Of a DNA stretch of 64,000 bases, positions 1-13,689 are shown one piece after another. Under the pieces are notes generated by a model that made no database searches, was not told the DNA's origin, and worked only from the letters and a program-made list of their open reading frames with translations. A program made the translations under genes and the position numbers. Position 1 is the stretch's first letter. Each line of letters starts with the position of its first letter. Source of the stretch: Physcomitrium patens. Its lineage: Eukaryota > Streptophyta > Bryopsida > Funariales > Funariaceae. The stretch covers positions 14,915,850-14,979,849 of the forward strand of contig NC_037254.1 in assembly GCF_000002425.4 (NCBI RefSeq), read 5' to 3'.

Positions 1-842
1 TCAATATTTGATTATCAAACGTTATTAAAAAGAAAAAAAATCATACCTTAACCATCTAATAAAATAATCAAAATTATATTTTAATTATCTATTCATAAGA
101 ACTACATGCGATATATTTAACAAAAAATTCAGAAAATGATCAGTTAAGAAGAAAATTGTAAAATATTCATGAAATAGAATAATACAAAATGATATTAATT
201 TTTTTTATTAAAATATAATTTAAGAATAAAATTTTACTGTGAGATTTTGCAAAATATTTGATTTATACAAAATAATTTTACTTGTGCAGTATTCAGGAAT
301 ATATATATATATATACATATGTGTATTTTATAATCCTTTAAAATTTGTAAATACAGCTCAAATCTGTTTGTAGTAGACATTGATGTATTTAGTTTCCTAT
401 GCTTTTATATTGTAAAACGTAAAGTCAAGTTGGTAATTTTATGAAAGTACATCATAACAGATCGAAAATACCTTTATTTTTACTTCAAATAATTTTATAA
501 ATGGAAAATTTTATATATTGTTAATGACATATTCTATAATCTTCAATATAATTGAAATATTTATCAATAAAGAATTAAGTTATATTTATATTTATTTATT
601 TCTATATTAGATTTTTTAATTTTTTATCGTAAATCTAATATTTTTACACCTAAAATTTTAAATAAAGTATTTATTCAATTCAATAATAAAAAATAGATAA
701 AATATTAAAATAAATATATTTATTTTACTATAGCTATAATACTGAATGTAATAAAACAGCATAACAACAAAACTAAGAAAGGTTTTTCACATACATAAAG
801 AATAATAATAATAATAATAATAATAATACTAAGTTTAAAATT

Positions 843-913
<71 letters not shown>

Positions 914-2009
914 ATGTATAAATTGCTAAAATAAATTATAGATAATATTTTCCTATTATATTTATTAGTTGGTTTTTTTAATTCAAGTGATCTTTTGTTA
1001 AATGGCATAATATCAGTTTTTTTTTATTATTTTTTTTGTGGAAATATAAATATTAGAATTCCTAGTATTAAAAATTAATCTACATAATTTTAATGGTGCA
1101 TAATTTTAAATCAAAAAGAACTTTAATATAATTAAAAATAAGATGATTAATAATAAAAGCCCCAAATCTAATGAAAAAATTGCACAGGTAGATTTTATAA
1201 GAATTATTTTAATGAAATTTCTAAAATTTTAAAGATAGAATTTTGATACATATTTTTCAAATTATATAAATATATTTTTCAAATCATATCTTTGAATATC
1301 ATTAAATAAAAGATTTGTACTTCAATACAACTTCGATTTTTTTGGATAAAGATGGTTTTTCCATTTTTTAAATTATAATATTTACTTATTAGTCATATAG
1401 ATTCTACCAAATTATTTCTAAGATTATTGTTAAGATAAATTGTAATTCTTTTAGAACATAAACAGCCTCTTATGCTTTAGAGAATAGAAAAAAATCAATG
1501 TAAAAATAAGAAAATATTAAATTCACACACCTTTGCTATTACTATCATGTACCATATACCATGTCATATAAAAGCAAACATAAGTTGATTTAAGATTTAC
1601 TTGGATTGATTTTTGATCCTCTCAAAGATAATTCTTAATTGCTCAATCAACACAATATTTAGATTTATTTTTAAAAATAAAATTATATTAAAAAGTTTTT
1701 TTTTACATAAATAATAGATATCTTTGTTTAACAATATAATTAAATTAAAAAACTAAAAAAATAATAATTCTTTATTTTTTGATAAATAAAATATTAATAA
1801 GAAGAATTAAAATGGATTGATAATATTTTTTATTTTTTAATTAAATTACCTTGAATTTTTTGTAGAATATTATTAGTTTTTATCAAGAAATCTTATAGAT
1901 TAGCAAATTTCTATGGTAGTATAAAAAATTCTTTGATAATTGCAATAATTGTAGAAAAAATAGTATTTTGGAGAAACTAAAAACTTACAATAGTTTAATT
2001 GCTGAATGA
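1..2009. other. AT-rich intergenic DNA with microsatellites
   Basis: No gene is visible. The DNA is extremely AT-rich, with no long open frame on either strand. Simple repeats: an AAT run at about 801-828, a T tract at 847-877 and a TCTA tetranucleotide run at 881-913. The T tract followed by TCTA repeats could be the remnant of a retroposon tail, but no body can be recognised. Confidence 0.7.
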
Positions 2010-2014
2010 CAAAT

Positions 2015-2552
2015 TGTCACAAACATATGTATTTACTTCAATAATTATCTATATGATTAAGTAGAAGTAGGTAAAAATAAATTAATTCCATAATATATTT
2101 TAGAGAAGCTTTCTAAAAGCTTCGTAGATGATGCTTTGATTTTATACGTGTTTGTAGTTAATTAATAGGTTAGAAACTTGGTCAATAAGTTAATCACATA
2201 TCACATGTGTTGATAGCTTATAGAACAAGCTAACTATATGGTGTACATATAGAAAACTTACCTTACTAGTTAAGATATATGTCTTGTAAAATCAACATGT
2301 GTGAGAGGTCCTATAGAACATTAATACATAGCTCCTAGTTAGATAATATATATGGAGGCAAGAGTGAAGCATTCTTCATTCTTGTCTATGCCTTTCTAGT
2401 TTTTAGTCTTGTTTCAAGACTTTCTAGTCTTCTTATCTTTGGTAATAGCCATTCTAGTTTAATATATTACTATTTTTTAATGATTTTTTAATCTTTTTGA
2501 GTAATATAAGAGTGTATTGAATTTTTATTTTTTGACATTCTTGTCTTTGACA
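2015..2552 (+). mobile_element. Solo LTR of a gypsy chromovirus (A-type family)
   Basis: This 538-bp block aligns along its whole length, in opposite orientation, with the LTRs of element A (16726-17274 and 22622-23170). Shared landmarks are the start TGTCACAAACATAT, the paired AAGCTT motifs near 2105-2125, a TATA-rich stretch near 2345-2355, AGAGTGTATTGA near the end and the final TGACA. The ends form a 5-bp inverted repeat, TGTCA and TGACA. No internal retroviral sequence adjoins it. CAAAT (2010-2014) lies on the left and AAAT (2553-2556) on the right, which fits a 5-bp target duplication that has lost one base. The likely origin is LTR-LTR recombination. Confidence 0.85.
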
Positions 2553-2676
2553 AAATTAAATATGGCTATAGCTTGTGTAATTTTATTGTTTTAAAATAAC
2601 TCAAAAAAAATATGTCATCATCCAATTTATCAAAATTAATTGATATTTTTTATTTAGAGTTTTAGATATTAAGTTT

Positions 2677-2699
2677 TTGTTGTTGTTGTTGTTGTTGTT
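2677..2699. repeat. TTG trinucleotide microsatellite
   Basis: A run of TTG units followed by a T tract. The rest of 2558-2980 is AT-rich and shows nothing else. Confidence 0.85.
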
Positions 2700-2984
2700 T
2701 TTTTTTTTTAATCATTTTTTTATATATTTATCTTCTTGCATTAAATTCAATATCTTATCATTTTTTTTATTCTGTATATCAATTTTGAAATCTTTAAAAA
2801 TCTAAGATTTAAATTTTAACTAAAAATAATCTTAAAATTGATTAAGATTGTGAATTTATATAAATTTCTTGTGATGATGTAGAATTTGAAGTTAAAATTA
2901 AGATTTATTGGATTTTAAATTTAATGATTTATATTTAGGATTCATTTAATTTTGAAAAAATTATAGTAAGATTATTAGTGCAAT

Positions 2985-3300
2985 TTTACACTATGGCCTT
3001 TTGGTCATGTGGACCTTAGACAACTCCACTTAAAATGGGACAAAAGACCAATATAAAATTCTATTAAAACATAATAAATATGACCTTTGGCTTGTTTGCT
3101 TGATTATAAATTGAGTTTCCATTCATGCCCAAGCTAATTTCTTATCAAGCAAACAACTCCTTGGTGCCAAAATTGTCACAAAGTGTTGCCATATCAAAAC
3201 TTTTGACCAAAATGTCTATTGGCCATTTGCCTCTAGTATGAAGGCCAAATGGTCATTTTTTTTGTCTATTACTAAACAATTAAATATAGTGTGAAGTAGC
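2985..3300. repeat. Possible foldback or MITE-like element
   Basis: A perfect 13-nt inverted repeat, TTGTTTGCTTGAT at 3092-3104 and its complement at 3144-3156, lies in the middle of this block. Towards both edges there are related GGCC and TGGTCAT words (near 2994-3015 and 3220-3255) in partly inverted arrangement. Its composition differs from the flanks. I see no transposase and no certain target duplication, so MITE is only one explanation. Confidence 0.3.
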
Positions 3301-3549
3301 CTTTAGAAGTTGGATAATATTAAGGTCAATAAGATTGCAGAGCATTTACAAATACTTGTGTAATCGTATATAAAGCAAAATATGTTATGAAGGGAGAGTG
3401 AAAATGGTGCGAATTAAAGATCCTTGATGAGAGCAGGTGATCCAATATTTTAAGGAACGACCTGCAGTGAGTCCCAAAGCAACAATTGGAAGTGTGCAGG
3501 ATTAGCGCATGCATGAGAGAGAGGACATGATGATGAGAGACAACATGGA

Positions 3550-3900
3550 TTGGGCGGAGGAGGAGCCATACTTGTCCATGCTGCTGATTGTACGAGTTCT
3601 TGCTGCAACACGTAGTCGGAGTGAGTATCTGGTGAACGAGATGCCATGCTTGCAACGCCCTTCGTTGATCACTTCGTGTTGTGCTGCTCCTACTTTTAGA
3701 TCCACTTTGCCAGCGAGGATGTGCTGGAAGAGAATTTGAAGGCGATATTGCACCGGATATATGGGGAGTTCATGGTGCACAGGCCATGCGTTCACATGAG
3801 GATACACAATAAGTTTATATTTTTAATTCAGATGTTTATATTTGAGACGGAGAAGCTCAACGGAACCGGAAGAATCTGCAGAGAAGCTGCAAACAGTGGA
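3550..3900 (+). pseudogene. Decayed fragment of a PP2A regulatory subunit B' (B56) gene
   Basis: A stretch from 3721 reads in one frame as ENLKAILHRIYGEFMVHRP and, a little further on, FIFETEK. These are hallmark segments of the HEAT-like repeat core of the B' (B56) regulatory subunit of protein phosphatase 2A, which directs the phosphatase to its substrates. Upstream, in shifted frames, remnants resembling YEFLLQ (near 3590) and VDHFV and FASEDV (3670-3720) occur in family order. A stop codon, frameshifts and loss of everything after the ETEK segment show a pseudogene. Family proteins are about 500 residues; only about 110 are represented. No intron is apparent, so a retro-pseudogene or captured fragment is possible. 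The rest of 3900-4620 contains short frames on both strands that I cannot assign. Confidence 0.6.
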
Positions 3901-4619
3901 GCACAGTGGAGTAGCATAGGGAGGGATCTCTCGTAGTTGCCCATGCCACTTTTCTATCGTCATGGAGACCGTGGAGCACGACGGGAAGCGCAACGCAAAT
4001 AGAGTGGACCGAGCTCCATGGCCCACAAGCTGGTTTGGTGACGTCAAACTCGGTGGGTAGGAGCCATCAGACTTCTCTTTTAGTGACTTATGCTTTGACG
4101 ACACCCTTTCCGTGCGCATGACCAAGGCTAGTTTTGACCAGGAGTACAACATTCGCCCTTTCACCGTCTTTCGGTGAAGGCCAAGGTGGGATGTTCCACC
4201 CAAGATGTCCCATGTGCCGTAGACTTGCAGCAATCAATCTGAACGTTTGGCAGCATTGCAGAGCTGGATCGTCAGCATCGAATGTCACGGTTATGAAGTA
4301 ACTCAATCAACCACCCAAGGGGTTTGTTGCTCTTCGAGCATGTACAATTCTGGCTTCCCTCACCTGGAGGGACCTGAGAATATTCTGCTGCTGCTCATTT
4401 GTCTTCCATTCTTGCCATCAAATGCTTGATAATGAGGCTCATGTGCAGCAGATCCACAAGCTGCCGATGCTGATATGGATGCTGCAAGGAGTACAAAAAC
4501 ATTAGGCTTCCAGGCACTTCTGCTGCAAGGGGCATGAAGTGTGCACTTGGTTGTTCAAGTCCGCTGCAAAATTGCTTTGTCAGATTTGGATTTGACATTA
4601 GAAATCTAGTTCCTGGGAA

Positions 4620-5658
4620 GTCGATTTAGGTTTAGAACGAAAATAAACCGGTGCAAAATTTTGTATATTTGGAAAGTTTTAAAACCATGGTGAAAATAAG
4701 TAACACTTTCCAAATATACAAAATTTCTCAATGTGTTATATGGATCTAAACTAGTGTAGATATTGGATTTATTTTACTTTTTGTGCCTCAAGTATCAGAC
4801 TGTTATTTAGGTACTGATTATTTGAAATTATTTGAAATCAAACAATGTGGTTTGTATTGATTCATAGGAGCTCTCTTGCTTTGAATAATGGCCTTTCAAT
4901 GTGAAATATTATTTTTTGAATTTAAGTGAAAGTATTTGTTTGTTATCAAATGTTAGATAGAATAGGATACTAAATTATTTAGAATTTAATCAATATTTAG
5001 CTCTATTTTTTCATTAAAAATTTTAGAAACTTTTAAATAATTTGATTTCTTTTTCCTTTTTTCTTTTTACTATGCTATTGTAAACAAAGAAGGCACTTAA
5101 GGTTTTATGCAGGATAAAAACAAAGTTTTTTCTCAAATTGAAATTTGTATGAATGATTCTTTTAATTAAAAAAAGTTTTATTAAGAATAAAAAAATATTC
5201 TAACACAAGCTTTTGGATTCTTTTAGAATTAAAAATAATGCATGAAATTAATATAATATTTTATTTAATTTTAAGATGTAAAAACAAAGATATCCAAAAA
5301 TATAAAATTTAGTTTTAAAATCTAGAAGAACTTTAAAGAAAAAATAATTATATAAAAAATTATATATATTTTAACATAAAAAATGTAGATTTAAAAATAA
5401 ATAAAATATCTATTACAAAGAAATCTTAATTACAATATAATTACTTTAAGAATAATCTCTTAATATGAGCTAAATCTATTATATTTTGACATAAATAGAT
5501 TTTGATAAAAATGGTTGATTATAAATAATTGATTTTTTTAAGAGATCTTATAATTGTCACATAATTGTTTTTATAGACCAATACTATTATATTGAAGACT
5601 TAATACATGTAGCAATAGACAACATTTTTTTTACATTATTGTAATTCATTCTATTCCT

Positions 5659-5706
<48 letters not shown>

Positions 5707-6571
5707 CAGATCTTGATCTTGCCCTTATAAAAATTATATCAAAGATTTAACATCAAATTCTCTTGTTGTATTTATTAAATGTGTTTTGATTCTTCAAACA
5801 TAATAATTGAATAATAATTTTATTTTAACTAAAATAACTACTACTTATTAAATATTTTTGTGGTGAGGTTCATAGGAAAGAACTACCATATAAAAACAAT
5901 TTGATATAATTTTAAAAAAAAAAAAAAACTAAATGTAACAATAATTTAAAAAAATATATATGTTATAATAATATAGATTATGTATTGGAACAATGTATTT
6001 GATGTCAAAATCTCTAACTTTGATGACATCATCATCACAAGTAGTAGAATATTATTATTGCAAGATAAACAACTACTACCATCTCACAAAAAATTAAAAT
6101 ATTTGTAATGGTATTTTCTTTTTATTTCTATAAAAAATAAAAAATAAAATGTTTTAAGCAAAATTAGAAATTATACAGGCATACCTCAATGTTGCAAAGA
6201 GTTTCTAAATGGCCAAAAGTTTCTTAATTGAGTGGTAGGTTTAGAATGAAAATTGCATGCAAATATTATAAAAGCTGGTCTAAATATTTTAATTTAGTGA
6301 CAATATTAAATGATCAGAAATTTAAGACGATTCTTTAAAATTACATGTACATTTATGTTCAATGTATCTTGATGATGAAAAATATTTTTTATTTTTATTT
6401 TTATTAATCCACGTATAATTTTTAGTCATAATTATGAAACCAATACATTTTAAAACCTCCTTATAACATGCACCAATGTTCGTAAATATAATTGATTTCT
6501 CAACTTCTTTATTATGAATAGTAAGATTTTCAATAGAATAATTTTTCAATCTTTTTATACTATATTATGAT

Positions 6572-6617
<46 letters not shown>

Positions 6618-6762
6618 ACCATTATTATTCTTATATGTTTGATAATTTTTTCAAGTATATTATATTATACAATAATATTTATAAATATAACAAACTATTT
6701 AGCTTACTTATAATATATAATATTTTTTATAAATTCAATAAAATTTCTAATCCACATTCAAG

Positions 6763-6798
<36 letters not shown>

Positions 6799-7139
6799 TT
6801 AAATAATTTTATTAATGACACATTAAATATTACATGTATCTTATGTAATGAATTCAATTTATATATTTGAAAATAATATTTTCATAAGAATTAAAGAATA
6901 TAAGAAATAAAATTTTTATCATTTAAAATAGACAATAATTTATCAAAATTATTTAATAAGTATTTTAATTTCATAACCTATTAAATTAAATATTAAAATT
7001 TAAAAAATATAATTTATCAAAGAAGTTCAAAAAAGTTTTTAATTTTATAGTGTGATATATTAAGCATTAGAGACAAACAAGTTAAATAATTTTAATATGT
7101 TTTTCACTTACACAAATGTAATATATTATGTATTAAAGA
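4620..7139. other. AT-rich intergenic DNA with AT microsatellites
   Basis: No gene is supported. Long AT dinucleotide runs occur at about 5665-5704, 6577-6611 and 6764-6795. The short minus-strand frame at 6322-6549 has low-complexity composition and no recognisable motif, so I treat it as chance. Confidence 0.65.
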
Positions 7140-7880
7140 TAAGAAGTTAAGCACATAACATATGCCACAACTTATTTTCAATTCAACAAGCTTCTCAGTC
7201 TCACAATGTGATATATTAAATAATAGAAATAAAAAGTTTAATATTTAATAAATTTTATAAATTATTGAATAAAGTCAAGCAACTTGTTAATCTCAAAGTG
7301 TGATAGACCAAGTAATAAAAATTAGAAGATTAACAACTAACACATGCTATAACTTATCAAACAACTTTTTTAATCTTATGATGTAAAAAATCAGAAATAT
7401 AACATTCAATGCATTCTAAAACTTATCAAACAAATTCAAGCAACTTTTCAATATCAGAATATCAAATAAGAAGTATATACAGCATACAATGCATACTACA
7501 ACTTATTAAACAACTTCAAGAAACATTTCAGCATCAATGCTAGATAAGAAGTTGCATACTACAACTTATCAAACAACTTCAAGAAACATTTCAACATCAA
7601 TACTAGATAAGAAGTTGCTTCTACAACTTATCAAACAACTTTAAGAAACATTTCAGCATCAATGCTAGATAAGAAGTGCATGCAACCTACAATGCATACT
7701 ACAACTTATCAAACAACTTCAAGAAACATTTCAACATCACAGTATCAGATAAGAAGTGCATATAGCCTACAATGTATACTACAACTTATCAAACAAGTTC
7801 AAGAAACATTTCAGCCTCACAATATTAGATAAGAAGTGCGTCCAACATTCAATATCACAATGTTAAACAAGCTTCTCAAT
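7140..7880. repeat. Degenerate minisatellite, 63-80 bp unit
   Basis: Units begin with a variant of CATACTACAACTTATCAAAC and end with GATAAGAAGT. Clear starts lie at 7492, 7555, 7618, 7695 and 7775, giving periods of 63, 63, 77 and 80 bp. The longer units carry an extra CAACCTACAATG-like segment. Upstream (about 7140-7490), more diverged copies keep ACAACTTATCAAACAA and AATATCAGA words at a longer period. Homogeneity rises from left to right, as expected for stepwise unit duplication. No coding frame runs through it. Confidence 0.8.
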
Positions 7881-10169
7881 TTCACAATGTGATACGTCAA
7901 ATATTAGAAAACAGACTCAATCACAACAAAAGAACTCAGATATCAGAAGGGCAGAACTTAAATCTTATTGCATGCTACAACTTAATAGATAGCTATCATG
8001 ATAAGCTTCTGGTTTGTATAAGTAAGAATCAATCAGTGTTGTAAAAGTAAGGGTTTGACTTGTGTGTAAGTCGAAAGAAGCAATCAGCAGATCTAATAGA
8101 GGCAACTGTCAAGGGAATTATACATCATCTTTCATATTAAAGATTACTTACAGTAAAGTTCAGTACCATGAACTTCAAACAGATGTACTTGACGTTGACG
8201 TTCTGCAGAGTTGGATATACATCAGAAGCGCAAACAATCAGCATGAGTTTGTTGACAGATAGGATGTCTGCAAGTGCAGGAACTTGATACTAATTTCGAG
8301 TTGGGATGCAGACTTGCGACCTATTCAGCAGGTAGGCGTTCCAAAAATCAGAAACTCTCTGGAGATTATTAACTGGAGCTGCATAATTCACAAAGGCTAG
8401 CAACCGCTTGATATCTCTTGAGAGGCAGATTCAGGAGATACAGACCGAATCCTAGTTACTTGGTGATCCCAACAACTCAGAGGGGCCAAAGGTCGGAACT
8501 GCCGGAAGGAGTCCGATGCTTGGGGATTTGAGGAATCGTGACATCTGATATTGATGGACTACATTCCAACGCTGAGCGCACTGGCCATTTCCTGGACTGC
8601 TGATTGATCGCATATGATACATGTTGCTGACGGAGCCACTGCAATGTCGACACGACTCTGCATCAGTCCATGCCGTTGCTGCCCGTTACGAGATATTCCT
8701 GCCTTGTTCCTCGTGGTCCGCAGTGTGTGTCGCATACGGCAGCTGACTATCAGTCGAAGGAATCAGTTGCAAGTGACCACAAAGTTCCCCAAAGGCTTCT
8801 CGGTGCTGGATGCGACACGAATACGCACCTTCTTTTCTTTTGTTTTCTTTTTCCTTAAGGTAAACAGAATCTATTCCAGCAGCAGTATACTCGTACAACT
8901 ACAGTCATAATGGCGATTGTCATTTATCTCACTGGTGCAATTTGCCTCGCAATCTGTTTAGCTCCATCATTGCAACCCCCTAGACCCACTAGTGATTCCG
9001 TTATTAGTTGATTGCGCCACTGCAGGGGTCACATGTACAGGATATACATGACTTGACGAGAGACAAACCATCCATGCAACAGGTCATTTTTGGAAGCAAC
9101 CAGAGTGATGACATTTTCAACGAAATTGGGGTCCCATGATCGCCGGAAACGACTTGATAAAGACAGCACTACAGTCTGGAGATCATGCACATGTGGATTC
9201 ACGAGTCGCTCTTGATTAAAGTGTGATTCCGGCTACAATGCTACACTCTCCGGCTACAATTTGATCTTCATTTGTTTCTTTTGATTTTTTTCCCCTAAGA
9301 GCCAAAGGCTGTCATTGCAGACGGCAACCAGTACAAAGAATGTCCAAAGAAGCGGTCACAGAGTTTTAAGGATCCTAACAAAGGCATTCTCCGCACTACT
9401 GAGAACCATTTCATGACAGTCACTTTGTGTTACAGTGTGGACTCAGCAAGACAGACTTTCTCTTTACTTCAAGCTGGCAGGTTGTACCACGTTACTGTCA
9501 TTGCAACTTCTCTCTGGATGGAGAGGTAGGGCGCCCATAATTGTAAAATTCTCGCTGTCTTGGCATCAATGAGTGGGTAGTCTTTCCCAGTGTGCACGAG
9601 TTATTGTAGGAGAAAGAACAGTTTGCCACACTATTCACCCATCCTTGCTTTTGGAATGTAGTCCATCAATATCATCCTTCCAGCAGAGCTAATTCAAATT
9701 CTTTGCATCAATCTCTCCAGGGTCAAGGCGACCAAATCATTTTCATCCTGAAATCTTTGCTTATCTCATGCCACACAGAACCTTAAAAAAATTATTCAAC
9801 TATTTGTTTGTGATATCTAACCATAACTGCCCAGATCTTAACTTGTATTAAAGACGAGTTTTCAACCACACATTGCAGACATTAAAAATTGTCTCCTACT
9901 TTTTAATTGCTCACTGGTCTATGTTAATAGTATGATGGGTACAAAACTCAAAGAGAACTTCAAAATTCAGAATGATTGAAAGATCAGAAATTTTTCAGAG
10001 GTATGAACGAGCTTAAAAAAGTAAACTTGTCTCATGAATAGAAAAGTGATGATTATCAGAACGATAATTCAGAAGCTGCCAACATGTTTGTTGATTTGCA
10101 AGATCACGTTATCCGGCTGAAATTATGTTCATGATAAGTATAGTTTCAAATTCTTTTAAACACTCAATT

Positions 10170-10221
<52 letters not shown>

Positions 10222-13200
10222 ATGTATCTATGGGACAATTCATTCTTAAAATCAATGTAATAAATGAATAAATGAATAATTTAATAAATTGATAACAAGA
10301 GCAAGTTTTGGTGGAAGGTTTTCTGTCAATGATTTATGCAACTCCAAGCACTGCACCCATAGAATCCATAGACTGAATTATAAAGAGGGTTTTTCGTAGT
10401 ATCTCCTAATTAACGATGTGTTCAACATCCTATCATCTTAATTAAAATGAATGAATTTACAATTGATGTTGGAATGAATGTTGAATGGATGAATGAATAT
10501 ATTACATTACTTTTTATTCTTATGATCAACTTTTGTTAAGTGATATGACTTGGTAATCGGTGAGAATCGAAATAATTATGTTCGACTGTAAATAGTAATA
10601 TGGTTTTAGTAGAAAGTTATATGGAAATATTTTACCGCAAATTTGCTTAAATATGCTTCGTACACATAATGTCAACATTTCTTTCTTTTCTCCCTCTTTT
10701 ATCTATCTTTTTCTTTCTCTCTTTCTTCTTCGATTTCTTTATTTGTTTATTAATGCAAGTTTTCCTCATCTCTTGGGGTTCCACCCATGTGTAACCAAGA
10801 TCATCCACACTGGTGCACCGCATATGGTCCATGCACGGCAGGGAGATGGAAACTATGTGTCAGCATGCTGTAAGGCTGGAAGAGGGGCCTCAACTTTAGC
10901 AACCTAGACGCCTTGGGGGCTGGAGCTACCCGACTTGAAGCTATTCTCAGCGGAGGAGGGGGAGACGATAAAGGGAGACGAGGAAAGAAGGAAGGAGAGA
11001 GCCAGAGCCAGTCTAACATTCCTTTGTCCTGGATTCATCAACAGTGCTCCCTACAGGAAAGTAGTTGGATCCTTTGACCCTTCAAAAGATGTTTTCACTC
11101 TACCTTTTCCCTTTTGTTCTGCAGTGTAACAATGCTGGGCTTTGAGTTCCAAATTTTATAAACAATTGGATGCTGTTTCACATGTTTATTCCAACAATAA
11201 TCTTTTCAACAAATTCTGGATTTCTGTTCCCCTCTGTATGAGTGTCTGTACATGTGTGCATACATACTTTCCGTATCTGTGTTTTTTATATAAGGAGAAG
11301 GAATAATATTTTTAAGTGAAGATAAATTTCCTCACATCAGCAACCTGAAAAATGTGATTTGTCACAACAAGGGTAGATACACATTCAAGTGTTTGCAATA
11401 GGGACACTGTTTTTTTTATAAATATTGGAAATACAAAATGTATAACTTCGAACACATTCAATTAATTGACAGCACCATTGTACTAATGTTACTTCAGAAA
11501 TTTAGTTTTGATAATTCATTATACATAGCAATAAAGATTTTGATGGAAGCTCTTGTATTTCCTTGCAAGTAAGAGTTATTATAGAAAGGTTAGTGAGTGT
11601 TAAATAAATTATCATGTTTATTGTTATTATTATTATTATTATTATTTATTTTTTTTCTTAAATTAACCTGATAATTTTACAAGAAGAAGAAGAAGATAAT
11701 TACTCAAGTGCAAAGATTGAATATGGCTTACTTATGTTGGTAGTTGGATAATTCATGTCAAGGAATTCTGAAATATTGTTTCACCTTTAAGTGTTATATG
11801 TACTTTTCTAATATGGCAAGTGATTCATATGACGTCATGTGTAATAGGTGGTAAAATATTGTTGGTTACAGCTTCTAACTTACCAACATTTTACCGAGTG
11901 TTGTAATTTCCTTGTTGCTGAATTAATTTATAACTAGTTTTTCATTAATAAAATCATTTTCCCGAAATTTTCATTCAATGGAAATGACGACCAATTCACA
12001 GACTATATATATATATATATATATATGAATGATTGCATCTTAAAATATCTAGAAGACCCACATATAAATATATATAGGCTAGAAATGGACACCTTATACA
12101 CAGATAGCACCATCAAAACCTGAGGGCCAAGTTGATACTAAGGACAAGTCCAAAACAAGAGGGGTTTGTCTTTTGTGTGTTCCCTCGTTTGGGATTTTCT
12201 CCCATCTGAGGGAAATGTTTCGGAATGGAAAGAAAATTTGGACGAGAGGTTTGGGATGGGGACAAGATGCACCCTTGACCCTACCTAGGCCCAGCTGGCA
12301 ACTTTGCGCAGCGTAGCTTTACAAGGAAATATAGACATTATCCTTTCCAAGCGATGAGGAGGCATTCTTCTCATTAAAGCAACAGAGAAAAGTGGAAGGG
12401 AAAGAGGAAAGGGGGAAGCGGAAGTGGTGAGCGAGGAGAGCCTGAGGAAGGCCATTAGCAATCAGTGGTGGCAGCCTTCAGCGATGGTGGCGGATGACGA
12501 GATATAGTCCTTTTTCCCTTCTTGGCCCTTCTTGACCAGCCTGCGCCGCTCCTCGTGTCATCACTTCTCTTCTACTCTTGCTGCCTCTACTCTCGTCTCC
12601 ACTCCCGTATTCTACACTCAGCTTTTCTTTTTCCTTTCTTCCTTTTATTTTTTTGTATTCCTTTTCCTTCTGTCTTCGCTGCTACTTGTCTTTACTGTAC
12701 TCTAATCTGTAGAATCCCAAGATGTGTCTATGGTACCGTCCTCTTGATTGAGAGTTCTTCAATCATACTTCTCAGCCTGGGATGATAACTCCTCACCATC
12801 CATCAATAGCATTGTAGGATTTTGGATAATTTGAAGATAGTTTGTAGATTGGCCTTGAATCTTATTGGCTCTAATGGGTTTTCAGTTATCTGAACATAAA
12901 ATGGGTACACCAAAAAATTGCAGACTATGGTTTGAATTCACTTTTGTTTAATTTGTTTTTGGGAGCATACAGATCAGAAGTTTATTACAAAAAAAATACA
13001 ATACTATATGAAGGTGTCTGGTAATTATTTGGCCTACATGCCAGGAAATTGTCAGTCACTACCTATGTTGTGTCAAATTCACTCAGGAAGATTCCAGTCA
13101 TGGATTGAAATTGCTGATTGAGAAAGTTTGGCGTGGAATGTATGAGGGAACTTAGGGAACCCAAGCATCGGCTGAGGAAATCAACTTTTGATTGTATAGC

Positions 13201-13689
13201 AACTTTTGAGTCCCTTCCTTTTATCAAACAGCCTCCAAGACAATGCAATTTCATACCATTACAATGGTGGAAGACAATCAATTTGGTGGCAAGTTAGTAC
13301 TACTTAGGGCCTTCTTCCATGCATGATTGGTGGGGAAAATTGAAGCCAGAGTCTAAAATCCTTCCTCAATTTTTGATACATCATCACTTTTAGTAATAGG
13401 GCTGGTGACTTGCCCTTAACCAATTACACAAAGCAAAAATGGTAGGTTGAATACTCCACCAATGCATTGGTAGAATTTTGACTTGCAATAGTAAGTCATT
13501 AGGTCTTTTTATGGCTTTCTATGAAATGTCACTTGCCTATTTAAGAAAAAAAATTTAAACACTTTTTACTTCTTTTGAACATTGGAAAGTGTGGTTGGAG
13601 GTGAAGAAGCTTGATGTGGATGTGGAGAAATTTGGAGCTTGTAGATTTGGAACTTGTGAAGGTTAAGCTAAAAAAATAAGGTTAATTTG
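7881..13689. other. Intergenic DNA without a supportable gene
   Basis: Blocks of moderate GC (about 8040-9760, 10640-11130 and 12100-12800) alternate with AT-rich DNA. They contain only short frames (60-98 codons) that overlap on both strands, with no domain I recognise. Microsatellites: AT then TG at about 10172-10222, TTA at 11623-11648 and AT at 12004-12028. A pyrimidine-rich stretch occurs at 10676-10740. Non-coding transcripts or diverged exons of an unknown gene cannot be excluded. Confidence 0.5.

Noticed and set aside
3823..4306. Minus-strand frames of 136 and 72 codons
   Set aside because: They overlap each other and partly the PP2A-like remnant on the other strand; no motif could be assigned.
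7140..7880. Possible CRISPR-like array
   Set aside because: Units are contiguous and similar along their whole length, with no unique spacers, and the context is a plant nuclear genome. It is a minisatellite.
8614..8910. Overlapping short frames on both strands
   Set aside because: Three frames overlap in the same 300 bp, none with a recognisable motif.
10653..10907. 84-codon frame starting with a Phe/Leu-rich stretch
   Set aside because: The apparent hydrophobic segment is encoded by a pyrimidine-rich tract; low complexity explains it.
12522..12785. 87-codon frame with hydrophobic stretches
   Set aside because: Pyrimidine-rich composition gives Leu, Phe and Ser runs. There is no family match and no supporting context.
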